Below are positions 31,079 to 39,866 of a stretch of DNA of 42,553 nt, one piece after another. The stretch is taken from the NCBI GenBank assembly GCA_947630295.1, contig CANRGZ010000006.1:1-42553 (forward strand), given 5' to 3'. The position numbers and the translations under genes were made by a program. Each line of letters opens with the position of its first letter. Position 1 is the first letter of the stretch. Under the pieces are notes generated by a model, which was given only the letters and a program-made list of their open reading frames with translations, searched no databases and was not told the DNA's origin. The stretch is from an uncultured Lachnospiraceae bacterium (GTDB lineage: Bacteria; Bacillota; Clostridia; Lachnospirales; Lachnospiraceae).

Positions 31079-33160
31079 ATGGCCAGTTATCTTGTTATAG
31101 TGGAATCTCCTGCAAAAGTAAAAACAATCAAGAAATTTTTAGGATCCAATTACACAGTGGCAGCGTCCAACGGACATGTCAGAGACCTGCCGAAAAGCAC
31201 GCTGGGAATTGATGTGGAGCATGAATTTCAGCCCAAATACATTACCATCCGGGGAAAAGGGACGCTGCTGGCTTCCCTGCGCAAGGAAGTCAAAAAAGCA
31301 GATAAAATATTTCTCGCAACCGACCCGGACCGGGAAGGCGAGGCCATTTCCTGGCATCTGACCCAGGCCATCAATATGGAAGGAAAAAAGGTCGTTCGGA
31401 TTACTTTCAATGAGATTACGAAAAATGCCGTGAAGGCTTCCATTAAAAATCCGCGCCCCATCGATATGAATCTGGTAGACGCGCAGCAGGCCAGACGTAT
31501 GGTGGACCGTATGGTAGGCTACGCGATTTCGCCGGTGCTCTGGAACAAGGTCAGAAGGGGCTTAAGCGCAGGCCGCGTACAGTCGGTGGCACTGCGGATT
31601 GTCTGCGACAGGGAGGAAGAAATCGCGGCGTTTGTACCGGAGGAATACTGGACGCTGGAAGTGGCGTTTCCTTACGGCAGTCAGAAAAAACCGGTGCTGG
31701 CACATTATTACGGAACCAATCAGCAAAAAACAGAATTGAAAAACGAGACGCAGGTCAATGAAATCCTGCGTGATATTGAAGGCAGGCCGTTTGAGGTGAC
31801 GGAGGTCAGGAAAGGAGAGCGGATCAAAAAAGCGCCGCTGCCCTTTACGACTTCTACCATGCAGCAGGAAGCATCCAAAGCCCTGGGCTTTACGGCCCAG
31901 AAGACGATGCAGATCGCCCAGAAGCTGTATGAAGGTGTGGAAATCAAGGGGAAAGGCACCATTGGTTTGATTACCTATCTTCGTACCGACTCCGTGCGTA
32001 TTTCCGAAGAAGCAAAAACGGCTGCCTCTGCTTATATTACGGAGCAATTCGGGGAAGCATATCTTCGGAAGGGGGAAAGCAGCGGAAAGACCGGCGGAAA
32101 GATTCAGGATGCCCATGAGGCCATCCGGCCCACAGATATCCGGCTGCTGCCTGCAGAGGCAAAGGAGTCTCTGAGCCGGGATCAGTTCCGGCTGTATCAG
32201 CTGATCTGGCGAAGATTTGCAGCCAGTATGATGGAAGACGCCGTGTACGAGACGATATTTGCCCGTCTGCGCTGCGGGGAACATTGCTTTAACACGAGTA
32301 CGTCAAAATTGAAATTTGAAGGATTCCGCTGCTGCTATGTGGAAAGCGATGAAGAAGCGGAGGAAAAAAATAAAATCGAGGGACTGGAGCCCGGACAGCT
32401 TCTGGAGGCGTCAGAGGTGATTCCAAAGCAGCATTTTACGCAGCCGCTGCCCCATTATACGGAGGCTTCGCTGATCAAAACACTGGAAGATCTGGGCATC
32501 GGAAGACCCAGTACCTATGCGCCGATCATTACCACCATTCTTTTCCGCAGATATATTGTCAAGGAAGGCAAGAGCCTGTATGTGACGGAAATCGGCGAAA
32601 CCGTCAACCGGATCATGAAAGAGGCGTTTCCTTCGATTATAGACGAACATTTTACCGCTTATATGGAATCTTTACTGGACAAAGTGGCCGAAGGCGTTGT
32701 ATCATGGTATACGGTAGTATCGAACTTTTATCCCGACCTGAAAGACGCGGTAGACCAGGCAAATGCGAAGCTGGAAAAGGTAGAGATCGAGGACGAGAAG
32801 ACCGATGTTATCTGTGAGGAATGCGGCCGGAACATGGTCATCAAATACGGGCCTCACGGAAAGTTCCTGGCCTGCCCCGGATTTCCGGAATGCAGAAATA
32901 CCAAGCCTTACAATGAAAAGGCGGGGGTGAAATGTCCTTTGTGCGGAAAGGAAGTACTGATCCGCAAGACCAGAAAAGGCAGGCGCTATTACGGCTGTGA
33001 GGGCAATCCGGAATGCGGTTTTATGTCCTGGCAGAAACCGGCGGACAAACTGTGTCCCAGATGCGGCCAGCCGATGGTGGAAAAGGGCAATACGATCGTG
33101 TGCATGAATGAGCAGTGCAGATATATTGAAGGAAAGAACAGTGAACAGCAGACTTCATGA
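31079..33160 (+). CDS. topA: DNA topoisomerase I (type IA)
   Basis: This 693-aa enzyme relaxes negative supercoils. The TOPRIM domain has VIVESPAKVKTIKKFLG (about 6-22) and ATDPDREGEAISWHL (about 80-94). The catalytic tyrosine is Tyr300 in ITYLRTDSVRIS. Three C-terminal four-cysteine zinc ribbons (about 578-680) open with CEECGRN, CPLCGKE and CPRCGQP. The ATG at 31079 follows GAAGGG; an in-frame ATG at 31058 overlaps dprA and adds seven atypical residues. It overlaps the next gene by 20 bp. Confidence 0.95.
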   Translation: MASYLVIVESPAKVKTIKKFLGSNYTVAASNGHVRDLPKSTLGIDVEHEFQPKYITIRGKGTLLASLRKEVKKADKIFLATDPDREGEAISWHLTQAINMEGKKVVRITFNEITKNAVKASIKNPRPIDMNLVDAQQARRMVDRMVGYAISPVLWNKVRRGLSAGRVQSVALRIVCDREEEIAAFVPEEYWTLEVAFPYGSQKKPVLAHYYGTNQQKTELKNETQVNEILRDIEGRPFEVTEVRKGERIKKAPLPFTTSTMQQEASKALGFTAQKTMQIAQKLYEGVEIKGKGTIGLITYLRTDSVRISEEAKTAASAYITEQFGEAYLRKGESSGKTGGKIQDAHEAIRPTDIRLLPAEAKESLSRDQFRLYQLIWRRFAASMMEDAVYETIFARLRCGEHCFNTSTSKLKFEGFRCCYVESDEEAEEKNKIEGLEPGQLLEASEVIPKQHFTQPLPHYTEASLIKTLEDLGIGRPSTYAPIITTILFRRYIVKEGKSLYVTEIGETVNRIMKEAFPSIIDEHFTAYMESLLDKVAEGVVSWYTVVSNFYPDLKDAVDQANAKLEKVEIEDEKTDVICEECGRNMVIKYGPHGKFLACPGFPECRNTKPYNEKAGVKCPLCGKEVLIRKTRKGRRYYGCEGNPECGFMSWQKPADKLCPRCGQPMVEKGNTIVCMNEQCRYIEGKNSEQQTS

Positions 33161-33734
33161 AATACTCTCGTTTCGGGAAGCGGAAATTTCATTTGCCGGC
33201 CGGCAGGGCGTGATTGCCGGTACAGATGAAAATGACGTGATCAAAGTGCGGCTGCAGGCGGCGCCGGGAGAGGCCCTTCCGGGGCTGTATGAAAGAGGCA
33301 CCGGCCTGATCGATACCGGACAGAACCGTTTCTCATTTACGGGAGAAGTGACGGAACGCTACATGCAGGACAATGTCTGTATGCTGAATATCAGGGTACT
33401 GAGCGGGTTTTATGAGGTGGCAGCGTATCCGCAGGAACAGTTTTCCGGGGAGCGGGAAGCCATCGTTATCAGTGCTTCCAGCGAAAAGTTTGTGGTGAAT
33501 ATTCTGGAAATGGATCCGAATCACGCCCTGATACGGGGCTCATCTTCCATTTCGGATCAGCAGAAGGTATGGCTCAGATACCGGGAACTGGCAGTGGCAG
33601 GGCTGACGCAGCTGGTACAGGAAACGGAAAAGCAGTCGGTTTACTGTCTGGATTTTTCGGTGGAATCTTTGGAGAAGCGCGGTAAAATTGCCGAAATGAT
33701 ACTGAAAGAAAACAGTGAGGAAAAGGAAAAATGA
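33141..33734 (+). CDS. Hypothetical protein, possibly degenerate PilZ-like
   Basis: The protein is 197 aa and not securely recognised. The start is a GTG at 33141, with GGAAAG five bases before it, overlapping the end of topA by 20 bp. The first half looks like a small beta-rich domain (GTGLIDTGQNRFSFTGEV). The second half has a layout reminiscent of PilZ (VVNILEMDPNHALIRGSSS, then YCLDFSVESLEKRGKIAEMI), but the c-di-GMP-binding RxxxR and D/NxSxxG residues are not clear. There is no signal peptide or membrane helix. It overlaps the following DUF6115-like gene by 4 bp, so the two are probably cotranslated. Confidence 0.6.
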   Translation: MNSRLHEILSFREAEISFAGRQGVIAGTDENDVIKVRLQAAPGEALPGLYERGTGLIDTGQNRFSFTGEVTERYMQDNVCMLNIRVLSGFYEVAAYPQEQFSGEREAIVISASSEKFVVNILEMDPNHALIRGSSSISDQQKVWLRYRELAVAGLTQLVQETEKQSVYCLDFSVESLEKRGKIAEMILKENSEEKEK

Positions 33735-35095
33735 CAGCATTGCAGATCGTTACAATCGCCGCTGTGGCAGTCGGCGTCTTAATTGTGATTTTAAGTATGG
33801 TGTTGTCGGAAAATGCGCTGACAACGAAAAAGGAAAAAGCACGGAATGCGGAGCGTGAGGAAAAAGCCAGAAAGGAATTTGACGACTATCTGGAATCCAG
33901 GATGGATGAGATCCGGCAAAGCATCGCGGCATTTGAGCAGGAGACCTTTGGCGTCCTGAGCAAAAACGCCGTGCATTCCATCGAAGTGGCGTCCAATGAA
34001 GCGGTGGAAAAGATTGAAGCCAGAACGGAAGATGTCAGGAAACAGATGGACGATCTGTTTGAAAATACAAAAAAGGAAATCACGTCGCTGGATGAGCAGT
34101 ATGTGCGAAAACTGAAAGACCACAACAAAGAAGTCAGTGAGAAGGCGGATGAAATCCTGAAAGAAGCAGTCAAGGATCTGGATCTGGTGAAGGTAGAGGC
34201 AAAAGATGTGGTTGCAGCGCTGGAAAAAGCCTGCAATGCCAGTGCATCAAAAGCGGCCAGAGAAGCCATTGACGAACTGGATATTATTGCAGTGATCAAG
34301 GATATTTATGCGAAGAACGAACCCGCAAAGAAAGAAAATGCAAAGAAAGAAACTGTGAAGAAAGAATCCGCCCCGGCCCCGGCGGTTGACAAGGCCGATC
34401 CGGAAACGGCGGAAGAAACCACTGCAGCGCCTGAAGCACAGTCCGAAGATCAGGAAACGAAAGGAAAAGTTCCGGAAGAGAAGGTTTCTGAAAACAAAGA
34501 AGAAAATACAGAGCCGGCCGTGGAAAACAAAATAGGCGAAGAAATCATTGCCGCGGTGGAGGCATATGAAGAAGAAAAACCGGTTGCCATAAAAGAACTG
34601 GCAAAAGAGATCGGTGAGATGGATTTTGAGGTTTCCGAGGAGGAAATCAGTAAAATCAAAAAAGAGGAGCATCTGGACAAGATAAAAGCAGAAAATCCTG
34701 ACAATGAGAAAAAAGAGGCGGAACCGCCGGCAGAAGAGCCGCAGCCGGATTCGTCAAAAACCAGAGTGCTTCCTAAAATAGAAGAGGAATTTGTTTATAT
34801 GGAAGAAACGCCGGAAGAAAGCAGTCCCGCGGAAGCTGCAGTGACAGAGGAAACACCCGCGGAGACCCCGTCCGAAGAAGAAACCTCTGCGGAGGAGGAG
34901 CAGCCTGTGGAAGAGGAAAGTAAGCTGTTCCGGGTGATGCGTGAAAATAATATTTTTTCATCGGAAATTGATGAGAAAATCGTATCCGAGGTTCTTCGGA
35001 TGAACAAACGAAAAAAAAGCAGTATGCAGATTGCTAATGAAGTGGGCATCCGCATTGCAGAGGTAAGAACGATCATTGATCTGTTCAGCGAATAA
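33731..35095 (+). CDS. Membrane-anchored coiled-coil protein, DUF6115-like
   Basis: This 454-aa protein has one N-terminal transmembrane helix (LQIVTIAAVAVGVLIVILSM, about 4-23) and a long charged coiled coil (about 30-185). A very acidic Glu/Pro/Ala-rich linker follows (about 195-395). The C-terminal ~60 residues resemble a helix-turn-helix (MNKRKKSSMQIANEVGIRIA), as in the DUF6115 family. Such proteins occur near motility genes in some Clostridia, but no flagellar gene is seen here. The function is unknown. The low-complexity linker explains the long open frames on the opposite strand. Confidence 0.65.
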   Translation: MTALQIVTIAAVAVGVLIVILSMVLSENALTTKKEKARNAEREEKARKEFDDYLESRMDEIRQSIAAFEQETFGVLSKNAVHSIEVASNEAVEKIEARTEDVRKQMDDLFENTKKEITSLDEQYVRKLKDHNKEVSEKADEILKEAVKDLDLVKVEAKDVVAALEKACNASASKAAREAIDELDIIAVIKDIYAKNEPAKKENAKKETVKKESAPAPAVDKADPETAEETTAAPEAQSEDQETKGKVPEEKVSENKEENTEPAVENKIGEEIIAAVEAYEEEKPVAIKELAKEIGEMDFEVSEEEISKIKKEEHLDKIKAENPDNEKKEAEPPAEEPQPDSSKTRVLPKIEEEFVYMEETPEESSPAEAAVTEETPAETPSEEETSAEEEQPVEEESKLFRVMRENNIFSSEIDEKIVSEVLRMNKRKKSSMQIANEVGIRIAEVRTIIDLFSE

Positions 35096-35126
35096 ACCGC
35101 ACTGAAACACACAGAAAGGCAAAAAG

Positions 35127-35600
35127 ATGAAAGCAAAGGCATTACTCAGGAGTATCGGAATCGGTATTATCGCGGCGGCGCTTGCATTCGCGGCATTCGG
35201 TTTTATTCTCGAGAATGTGGAAAAGGACAAGCCGAAGGTTGCGGAAAAGCAGACGGAAGCACCGAAGGAAAGTGCTGCGCCGAATCAAAACAAGGGAACA
35301 GAATCACCGGAAACGGAAGCGCCCGGGGAAACAGAACCCGGTGAAACGAAGGATCCGGCGGAAAACACGTCCGGCAGCGAGGATGAGGTGAAGTATACGC
35401 TGCAGGTGGAAGACGGCATGTCTGCCTGGGATGTGGCGAAACTGCTGAAAGAAAACGGGATTATCCGGGATGCGGAAGAGTTTAACGAAGTGATCAAAAC
35501 CCGGGACGCGGATGAATCCATTAATCCCGGCACCTATGATTTTACGAATAATGATACCTACGACCAGATCATCCGTGATCTGACGGGAAATACGAAGTAG
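35127..35600 (+). CDS. MltG-like N-terminal domain protein, membrane anchored, no catalytic domain
   Basis: This 157-aa protein has an N-terminal hydrophobic helix (about 9-28) and an extracytoplasmic Glu/Thr/Pro-rich linker. The C-terminal ~70 residues ([20 protein letters not shown]...INPGTYDF) resemble the LysM-like domain that precedes the lytic transglycosylase domain of MltG/YceG. The catalytic domain with its glutamate is absent, so it is not expected to cut peptidoglycan. It may bind wall material or modulate another enzyme; this is inference. AGAAAGGC precedes the ATG at 35127. Confidence 0.65.
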   Translation: MKAKALLRSIGIGIIAAALAFAAFGFILENVEKDKPKVAEKQTEAPKESAAPNQNKGTESPETEAPGETEPGETKDPAENTSGSEDEVKYTLQVEDGMSAWDVAKLLKENGIIRDAEEFNEVIKTRDADESINPGTYDFTNNDTYDQIIRDLTGNTK

Positions 35601-35623
35601 CTTCAGATTTTCATCAAAAAAAC

Positions 35624-35652
35624 TTGCATAGAAATTGGTTCTGTGGTACAAT
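35624..35652 (+). promoter_or_regulatory. Promoter of rpsB-tsf
   Basis: TTGCAT (35624-35629) and TACAAT (35647-35652) are separated by an optimal 17 bp, with TGTGG just before the -10 box. Confidence 0.8.
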
Positions 35653-35722
35653 ACAACGGCTAAAAAAGCACGCATGTGAATTTTCGGGTTGGTGTCTGTG
35701 TACCGAGGGGCAAGACAAATCC

Positions 35723-35752
35723 CGGCTGATGCGCTGCATCAGCCGTTTTTTT
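35723..35752 (+). terminator. Leader terminator upstream of rpsB (probable S2 autoregulation)
   Basis: CGGCTGATGC (35723-35732), loop GCT, then GCATCAGCCG (35736-35745) form a perfect 10-bp stem followed by seven T. It lies between the promoter and rpsB. It must be read through or regulated for S2 synthesis, consistent with an autogenous ribosomal protein leader. The upstream segment 35655-35722 would hold the sensing structure. Confidence 0.8.
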
Positions 35753-35830
35753 GTGCGAACCCCCACGGATGAGACATGGATGATCCGAAAGCGGAAACAT
35801 GCGGAAGAAAAACCAAATGGAGGAAGAATC

Positions 35831-36625
35831 ATGAATGTAATTTCTATGAAGCAGCTGTTGGAGGCAGGCGTACATTTCGGACATCAGACCAGAAGATGGA
35901 ACCCCAAGATGGCGCCCTATATTTACACCGAGAGAAACGGTATCTATATCATTGACCTTCAGAAATCCGTAGGCAAGGTAAACGAAGCGTATTACGCAGT
36001 TGCTGATATCGTTGCTAACGGCGGTACGATCCTTTTTGTAGGAACCAAGAAGCAGGCCCAGGATGCAGTTATGACAGAAGCAAAGCGCTGCGGCATGTTT
36101 TATGTAAACGAAAGATGGCTCGGTGGTATGCTGACTAACTTTAAGACCATCCAGTCCCGTATCACCCGCCTGAAATCCATTGAAAAGATGGAAGAAGACG
36201 GTACTTTTGAAGTTCTGCCCAAGAAGGAAGTCATTGCCCTGAAGAAAGAGCAGGAAAAGCTGGAGAAGAACTTAGGCGGTATCAAGGAAATGCGGAAGAT
36301 TCCGGATGCGATCTTCGTTGTAGATCCCAAAAAGGAAAGAATCTGCGTACAGGAAGCACATACACTGGGCATTCCGCTGATCGGTATTGCAGATACCAAC
36401 TGTGATCCGGAGGAACTGGATTTTGTGATCCCCGGAAACGACGATGCGATCCGTGCGGTCAAACTGATTGTATCGAAGATGGCAGACGCGGTCATCGAAG
36501 CAAAGCAGGGTGAAGTCATGGCGGACGCCGCAGGCGAAGCAACGGAAGAAATGACGGAAGCGGAAGCTCCGGCAGAGACCGAGGCCCCGGCAGAAGGAGC
36601 ACCGGCTGAGACAGCAGCAGAATAA
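35831..36625 (+). CDS. rpsB: 30S ribosomal protein S2
   Basis: This 264-aa protein is bound to the 30S subunit. [20 protein letters not shown] at the N-terminus, [15 protein letters not shown] (about 95-109) and [20 protein letters not shown] (about 188-207) are typical. The C-terminal ~30 residues are a low-complexity [11 protein letters not shown] tail, a common variable extension. The ATG at 35831 follows GGAGGAAGAATC and gives the standard N-terminus. tsf follows after 20 bp. Confidence 0.95.
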   Translation: MNVISMKQLLEAGVHFGHQTRRWNPKMAPYIYTERNGIYIIDLQKSVGKVNEAYYAVADIVANGGTILFVGTKKQAQDAVMTEAKRCGMFYVNERWLGGMLTNFKTIQSRITRLKSIEKMEEDGTFEVLPKKEVIALKKEQEKLEKNLGGIKEMRKIPDAIFVVDPKKERICVQEAHTLGIPLIGIADTNCDPEELDFVIPGNDDAIRAVKLIVSKMADAVIEAKQGEVMADAAGEATEEMTEAEAPAETEAPAEGAPAETAAE

Positions 36626-36645
36626 TGCAGGAGGATTTGAATAAT

Positions 36646-37566
36646 ATGGCGATTACAGCTTCAATGGTAAAAGAGTTAAGAGAAATGACCGGCGCAGGCA
36701 TGATGGACTGCAAGAAGGCATTATCAGAAACAAACGGCAATATGGACGAGGCAGTAGAGTACCTCAGAAAGAACGGCCAGGCCAAGGCAGAAAAGAAAGC
36801 CGGCCGTATCGCAGCAGAAGGTATTGTAACGACTGCGATCGAAAATGATAAGAAAGCCGTGATTGTAGAAGTCAACAGCGAGACGGACTTTGTTGCGAAG
36901 AACGAAGATTTCCGCACTTATGTGGCACAGGTTGCGGATCAGGCGCTGGGTTCTTCCGCAGCGGATATGGACGCCTTCCTGCAGGAAGCATGGAAAGCGG
37001 ATCCGTCCAAGACGGTCAAGGATTCTCTGGTTGAGAAGATCGCAGTTATCGGCGAGAACCTTACCATTCGTCGTTTTGAAAAGATTGAAACCGAAGGCGC
37101 TGTTGTATCCTATATCCACGGCGGCGGCAGAATCGGCGTGCTGGTTGCAGCAGACACTGCGGTTGTAAACGATGCGGTGAAGGAAGCGCTGGTGAATGTA
37201 GCAATGCAGGTTGCAGCCCTTTCTCCCAAGTATGTTTCCGCAGCGGATGTTTCCGAGGAATACAAGAATCATGAGAAGGAAATCCTGCTGGCACAGGCCA
37301 AACTGGAAAATCCGAACAAGCCGGACAACATCATCGAAAAGATGATCATCGGCCGTCTGAACAAGGAACTGAAGGAGATTTGCCTCCTGGATCAGCCTTA
37401 CGTAAAAGACGGCGATGTGACGGTCGGTCAGTATATCAAATCGGTTTCCAAGGAAGTTGGTACGGATATTACTGTGAAGAAGTTCGTCAGATTTGAGACC
37501 GGCGAGGGCATCGAGAAAAAGGAAGAAAACTTTGCGGAAGAAGTTGCAAAACAGATGGGAATGTAA
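36646..37566 (+). CDS. tsf: Translation elongation factor Ts
   Basis: This 306-aa nucleotide exchange factor for EF-Tu has the N-terminal UBA-like domain with LREMTGAGMMDCKKAL (about 10-25) and the conserved CNSETDFVAKN-like stretch, here VNSETDFVAKNEDF (about 78-91). The dimerisation core extends to the C-terminus (ENFAEEVAKQMGM). The ATG at 36646 follows CAGGAGGATTTG. In many bacteria pyrH and frr come next; here an AT-rich, phage-like segment begins right after the stop codon and no terminator is visible. Confidence 0.95.
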   Translation: MAITASMVKELREMTGAGMMDCKKALSETNGNMDEAVEYLRKNGQAKAEKKAGRIAAEGIVTTAIENDKKAVIVEVNSETDFVAKNEDFRTYVAQVADQALGSSAADMDAFLQEAWKADPSKTVKDSLVEKIAVIGENLTIRRFEKIETEGAVVSYIHGGGRIGVLVAADTAVVNDAVKEALVNVAMQVAALSPKYVSAADVSEEYKNHEKEILLAQAKLENPNKPDNIIEKMIIGRLNKELKEICLLDQPYVKDGDVTVGQYIKSVSKEVGTDITVKKFVRFETGEGIEKKEENFAEEVAKQMGM

Positions 37567-37856
37567 GTACGTTGGCGAAGTTTTAAATCTGAGAGCCAAT
37601 AAAGCCAGTAAATACAAGGGTTTCAAAGACTTTCGATTGATTATCGTGAATTGCGTAAAGTACCGTATTCTACCGTAACTTGCCATAAAATATCAGGCTG
37701 TTTTGAGTAAGATTTGGGTACAAAAATGCGTAAAACCGAAATCAAATCCCTTCGGAGAAGTTTACGCAACTGTGACTTGAAATGTTTAACACCGACACAA
37801 ACGAATATCAATAGCGTAAATTGGCAACTACTTATACAAACGTAATAGTAAATATT
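37567..37856. other. Junction region with repeated GCGTAAA motifs; no gene seen
   Basis: No credible gene was found between tsf and the membrane protein leader. The heptamer GCGTAAA occurs at 37653-37659, 37728-37734 and 37814-37820, and in inverse orientation at 37761-37767. Short repeated heptamers beside a junction resemble arm-type binding sites of tyrosine integrases. A direct GTACCGTA/CTACCGTA pair is near 37659-37677. An attachment-site function is inference. Confidence 0.4.
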
Positions 37857-37925
37857 GTTATGAATCAGAAGATAGGGTATCCAATGTTTTATGGTTGGCT
37901 GCCCTTTCTTCTGATAATTCATAAC
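37857..37925 (+). repeat. Long imperfect hairpin upstream of the membrane protein gene
   Basis: GTTATGAAT (37857-37865) and CAGAAGA (37866-37872) pair with TCTTCTG (37907-37913) and ATTCATAAC (37917-37925), with a three-base bulge. Additional AGGG/CCCT and CCAA/TTGG pairing is possible inside. It ends six bases before the ribosome binding site of the next gene, so a leader regulatory role is possible. Confidence 0.5.
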
Positions 37926-37943
37926 TATGGAAGGAGGATTGAA

Positions 37944-38417
37944 ATGAAAGTCTTTAAACGCTCGTTACCTACATTAATATGGATATTGCTTATGATAATA
38001 GGCATTATTTTCCTATCAAATTCTGGTGCAAGTTATGGTCAATATAGAGAAGAAGCATGGCATATTGTCCGACCGATATTTATGGGTTCTGCTTTATTTT
38101 GGGTTGTGGCTATTTTGATGATTATACAAACTATCATTTTGAATATGAAATCCATTAAATACCATGCTGTAATAGAAAGCATATTACTGGTTGGTATTAT
38201 CTGTGCCACTGTTTTCTTGTTTAAAAATTTTCTTGATTTTACAGCAAGTTATGAAACGGTCACAAAAATGACTGACTCAACAGAAGCAGATTTAAATATA
38301 TTAGCACACATATTTTCCTATCGTAAAACCATTTTGTTATATACCGTCTTATCTATTGGAGCAGCGGCAGCTAATGTAGCATTAGATTTTATCGTAAAAA
38401 AGAGGGATATAGCCTGA
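37944..38417 (+). CDS. Hypothetical four-helix membrane protein, 157 aa
   Basis: The protein is not recognised. About four hydrophobic helices are visible: residues ~8-27 (LPTLIWILLMIIGIIFLS), ~46-66 (ALFWVVAILMIIQTIIL), ~75-95 (VIESILLVGIICATVFLF) and ~128-150. The N-terminus is positive (MKVFKR) and the C-terminus ends KKRDIA. The ATG at 37944 follows AAGGAGG at 37931-37937; the frame is open further upstream through the hairpin, but without a ribosome binding site. It is the only plus-strand gene of the AT-rich element and converges on the DGR operon. A cargo or superinfection-type function is possible but unsupported. Confidence 0.6.
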   Translation: MKVFKRSLPTLIWILLMIIGIIFLSNSGASYGQYREEAWHIVRPIFMGSALFWVVAILMIIQTIILNMKSIKYHAVIESILLVGIICATVFLFKNFLDFTASYETVTKMTDSTEADLNILAHIFSYRKTILLYTVLSIGAAAANVALDFIVKKRDIA

Positions 38418-38427
38418 ACTATATCCC
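38396..38427 (-). terminator. Terminator of the DGR transcript
   Basis: TATATCCC (38420-38427) and GGGATATA (38404-38411) form an 8-bp stem with an 8-base loop. On the minus strand it is followed by CTCTTTTTTAC, a good T-run. It overlaps the end of the plus-strand membrane protein gene. Confidence 0.75.
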
Positions 38428-38437
38428 CCTAAAATTA

Positions 38438-38668
38438 TTATTCAATTTCTTCTTTAAGAGTTGCTAATTCTTCTTGAATAGCATTAATTTCATCCCTTAC
38501 TGCTTGTCTTTGTGTATGAAGCTCATTTACATCGTATGGGGATTCTAACCCTAACAGTTGACACTCCATACATTTAGAAATTTTCCAATCACCAATAGGT
38601 GAAGTAGTGCAACTAAGCATTGCCTGTAAATCTCTAATTCTCTGTTCTTTTTCTTGATAGGTGTTCAT
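38438..38668 (-). CDS. Small coiled-coil protein overlapping the RT gene, 76 aa
   Basis: The ATG at 38668 is preceded by GGGAGAG (about 38677-38683) and lies 35 bp inside the end of the reverse transcriptase gene. The protein starts MNTYQEKEQRIRDLQ, has the segment TTSPIGDWKISKCMECQ with a CxxC pair, and ends in a heptad-like helix (RDEINAIQEELATLKEE). It resembles small proteins seen in gut phage tail regions, from memory only. It could be a DGR accessory or a phage structural or assembly protein. The upstream in-frame ATG at 38749 would put 27 more residues inside RT and lacks a ribosome binding site. Confidence 0.65.
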   Translation of the reverse strand: MNTYQEKEQRIRDLQAMLSCTTSPIGDWKISKCMECQLLGLESPYDVNELHTQRQAVRDEINAIQEELATLKEEIE

Positions 38669-39866
38669 AATAGTCTCTCCCTTCAATAAATGGTTTAATA
38701 AATAAATCATTATACAATTTATCCATTCTTTTTTGTGTTTGATATGCACTGTAATGTTTTAAACTACCACGCCATGAACCATATGCCTCTGAAATATCTT
38801 GATAAGACATTTTACCTTCATCAAGAAGTTGTCTAAACTTCTTTAATTTTCTACGCTCTCTTGTGATAGCCTTTTTATTCATCCGCTTAATTACCTTTCC
38901 AGTGCTTGTAAAAGTATATCTTACTTTTAAAAATGTAAATCCTTTTGATATTTTTACAATCTGAGTTTTCTTTTGATTAATGAATATACCATATTCTTTA
39001 CAAATGTTATTAATATCTAATAATAATTGTTGCAAATATTCTTTACTTGGATGAATAATATATGTATCATCCATATATCGTCCATAATATTTTAGACCTT
39101 TTACAATCTTACAATAATTATCTATACGGGTTGGATAAAGTAGACCTGATACCTGAGAAATTTGACTACCAATTCCGATAGATTTCTCCATATATCTCTT
39201 ACCAGTTAATAATCTTTTATCAATCTTTGCATATTCTAAAGCGTTAAATACCGTAGTAAGACAATATTTATATTCTTCATCATTCATATAAGAAACATCA
39301 ACTTTAAAAGCATTAATGATTTTACGAATAAACTCTAAAGTTTCCTTGTCTTTTAATCTCTTTTCAAATTCTTCCATTAATTTATCATGACGAACATTAT
39401 CAAAAAATTTAGTAAAATCAATTAATAGTATATAACCTTCATTAGTTCTGTATTGACGATAATATTTATGTAAATGTGTAACAAGTCTATTTCTTGAAAA
39501 TTCAACACCTTTATTTTTTAAAGAAGCTCCATTATCATAGATAAAATATTTTGTAAAAAATGGCGTGAGAATATTATCACATAGTGACCTCAATACAACT
39601 CTATCATAAATATGAATAGCTTTTATTTCTCTCATTCTTCCTCGTTCACATAGAGGAAATTCATTAAACGGTAATTGTTCATAAGTATTAGATAAAATTT
39701 CATCTTGGGATTTGCTTAAATTACGTAACAAATTCATTTCATATCGTTGCACAGACTCTTTCCATATACTTCCCTTTTTACATTTCTGAAAAGCATCGTA
39801 TAGTTTATTTCCATCATAAAAACTACTAAAATCTGTGTTATTTTTAATACTATCTTTCATTATCAT
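38634..39866 (-). CDS. DGR reverse transcriptase
   Basis: This 410-aa reverse transcriptase should copy the TR RNA into cDNA with errors at adenines. The catalytic aspartates are in LLIDFTKFFDNVRH (about 147-160) and YGRYMDDTYII (about 261-271; YMDD at 264-267). The segment IGIGSQISQ (about 230-238) carries the xGxxxSQ motif that distinguishes DGR reverse transcriptases from group II intron and retron enzymes. The C-terminus ends in a thumb-like helical, basic region without maturase, endonuclease or HNH domains. GAGG lies about ten bases before the ATG at 39866. It follows the TR, in the order target-avd-TR-RT known from the Bordetella phage DGR. Confidence 0.95.
   Translation of the reverse strand: MIMKDSIKNNTDFSSFYDGNKLYDAFQKCKKGSIWKESVQRYEMNLLRNLSKSQDEILSNTYEQLPFNEFPLCERGRMREIKAIHIYDRVVLRSLCDNILTPFFTKYFIYDNGASLKNKGVEFSRNRLVTHLHKYYRQYRTNEGYILLIDFTKFFDNVRHDKLMEEFEKRLKDKETLEFIRKIINAFKVDVSYMNDEEYKYCLTTVFNALEYAKIDKRLLTGKRYMEKSIGIGSQISQVSGLLYPTRIDNYCKIVKGLKYYGRYMDDTYIIHPSKEYLQQLLLDINNICKEYGIFINQKKTQIVKISKGFTFLKVRYTFTSTGKVIKRMNKKAITRERRKLKKFRQLLDEGKMSYQDISEAYGSWRGSLKHYSAYQTQKRMDKLYNDLFIKPFIEGRDYYEHLSRKRTEN

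Noticed and set aside
37493-37678. A 61-codon frame across the tsf end
   Set aside because: It overlaps tsf out of frame and has no ribosome binding site or recognisable integrase motif.
38634-39866. Group II intron or retron reverse transcriptase
   Set aside because: There is no maturase, HNH or intron RNA structure and no msr/msd-like inverted repeats. The SQ motif and the TR/VR pair point to a DGR.
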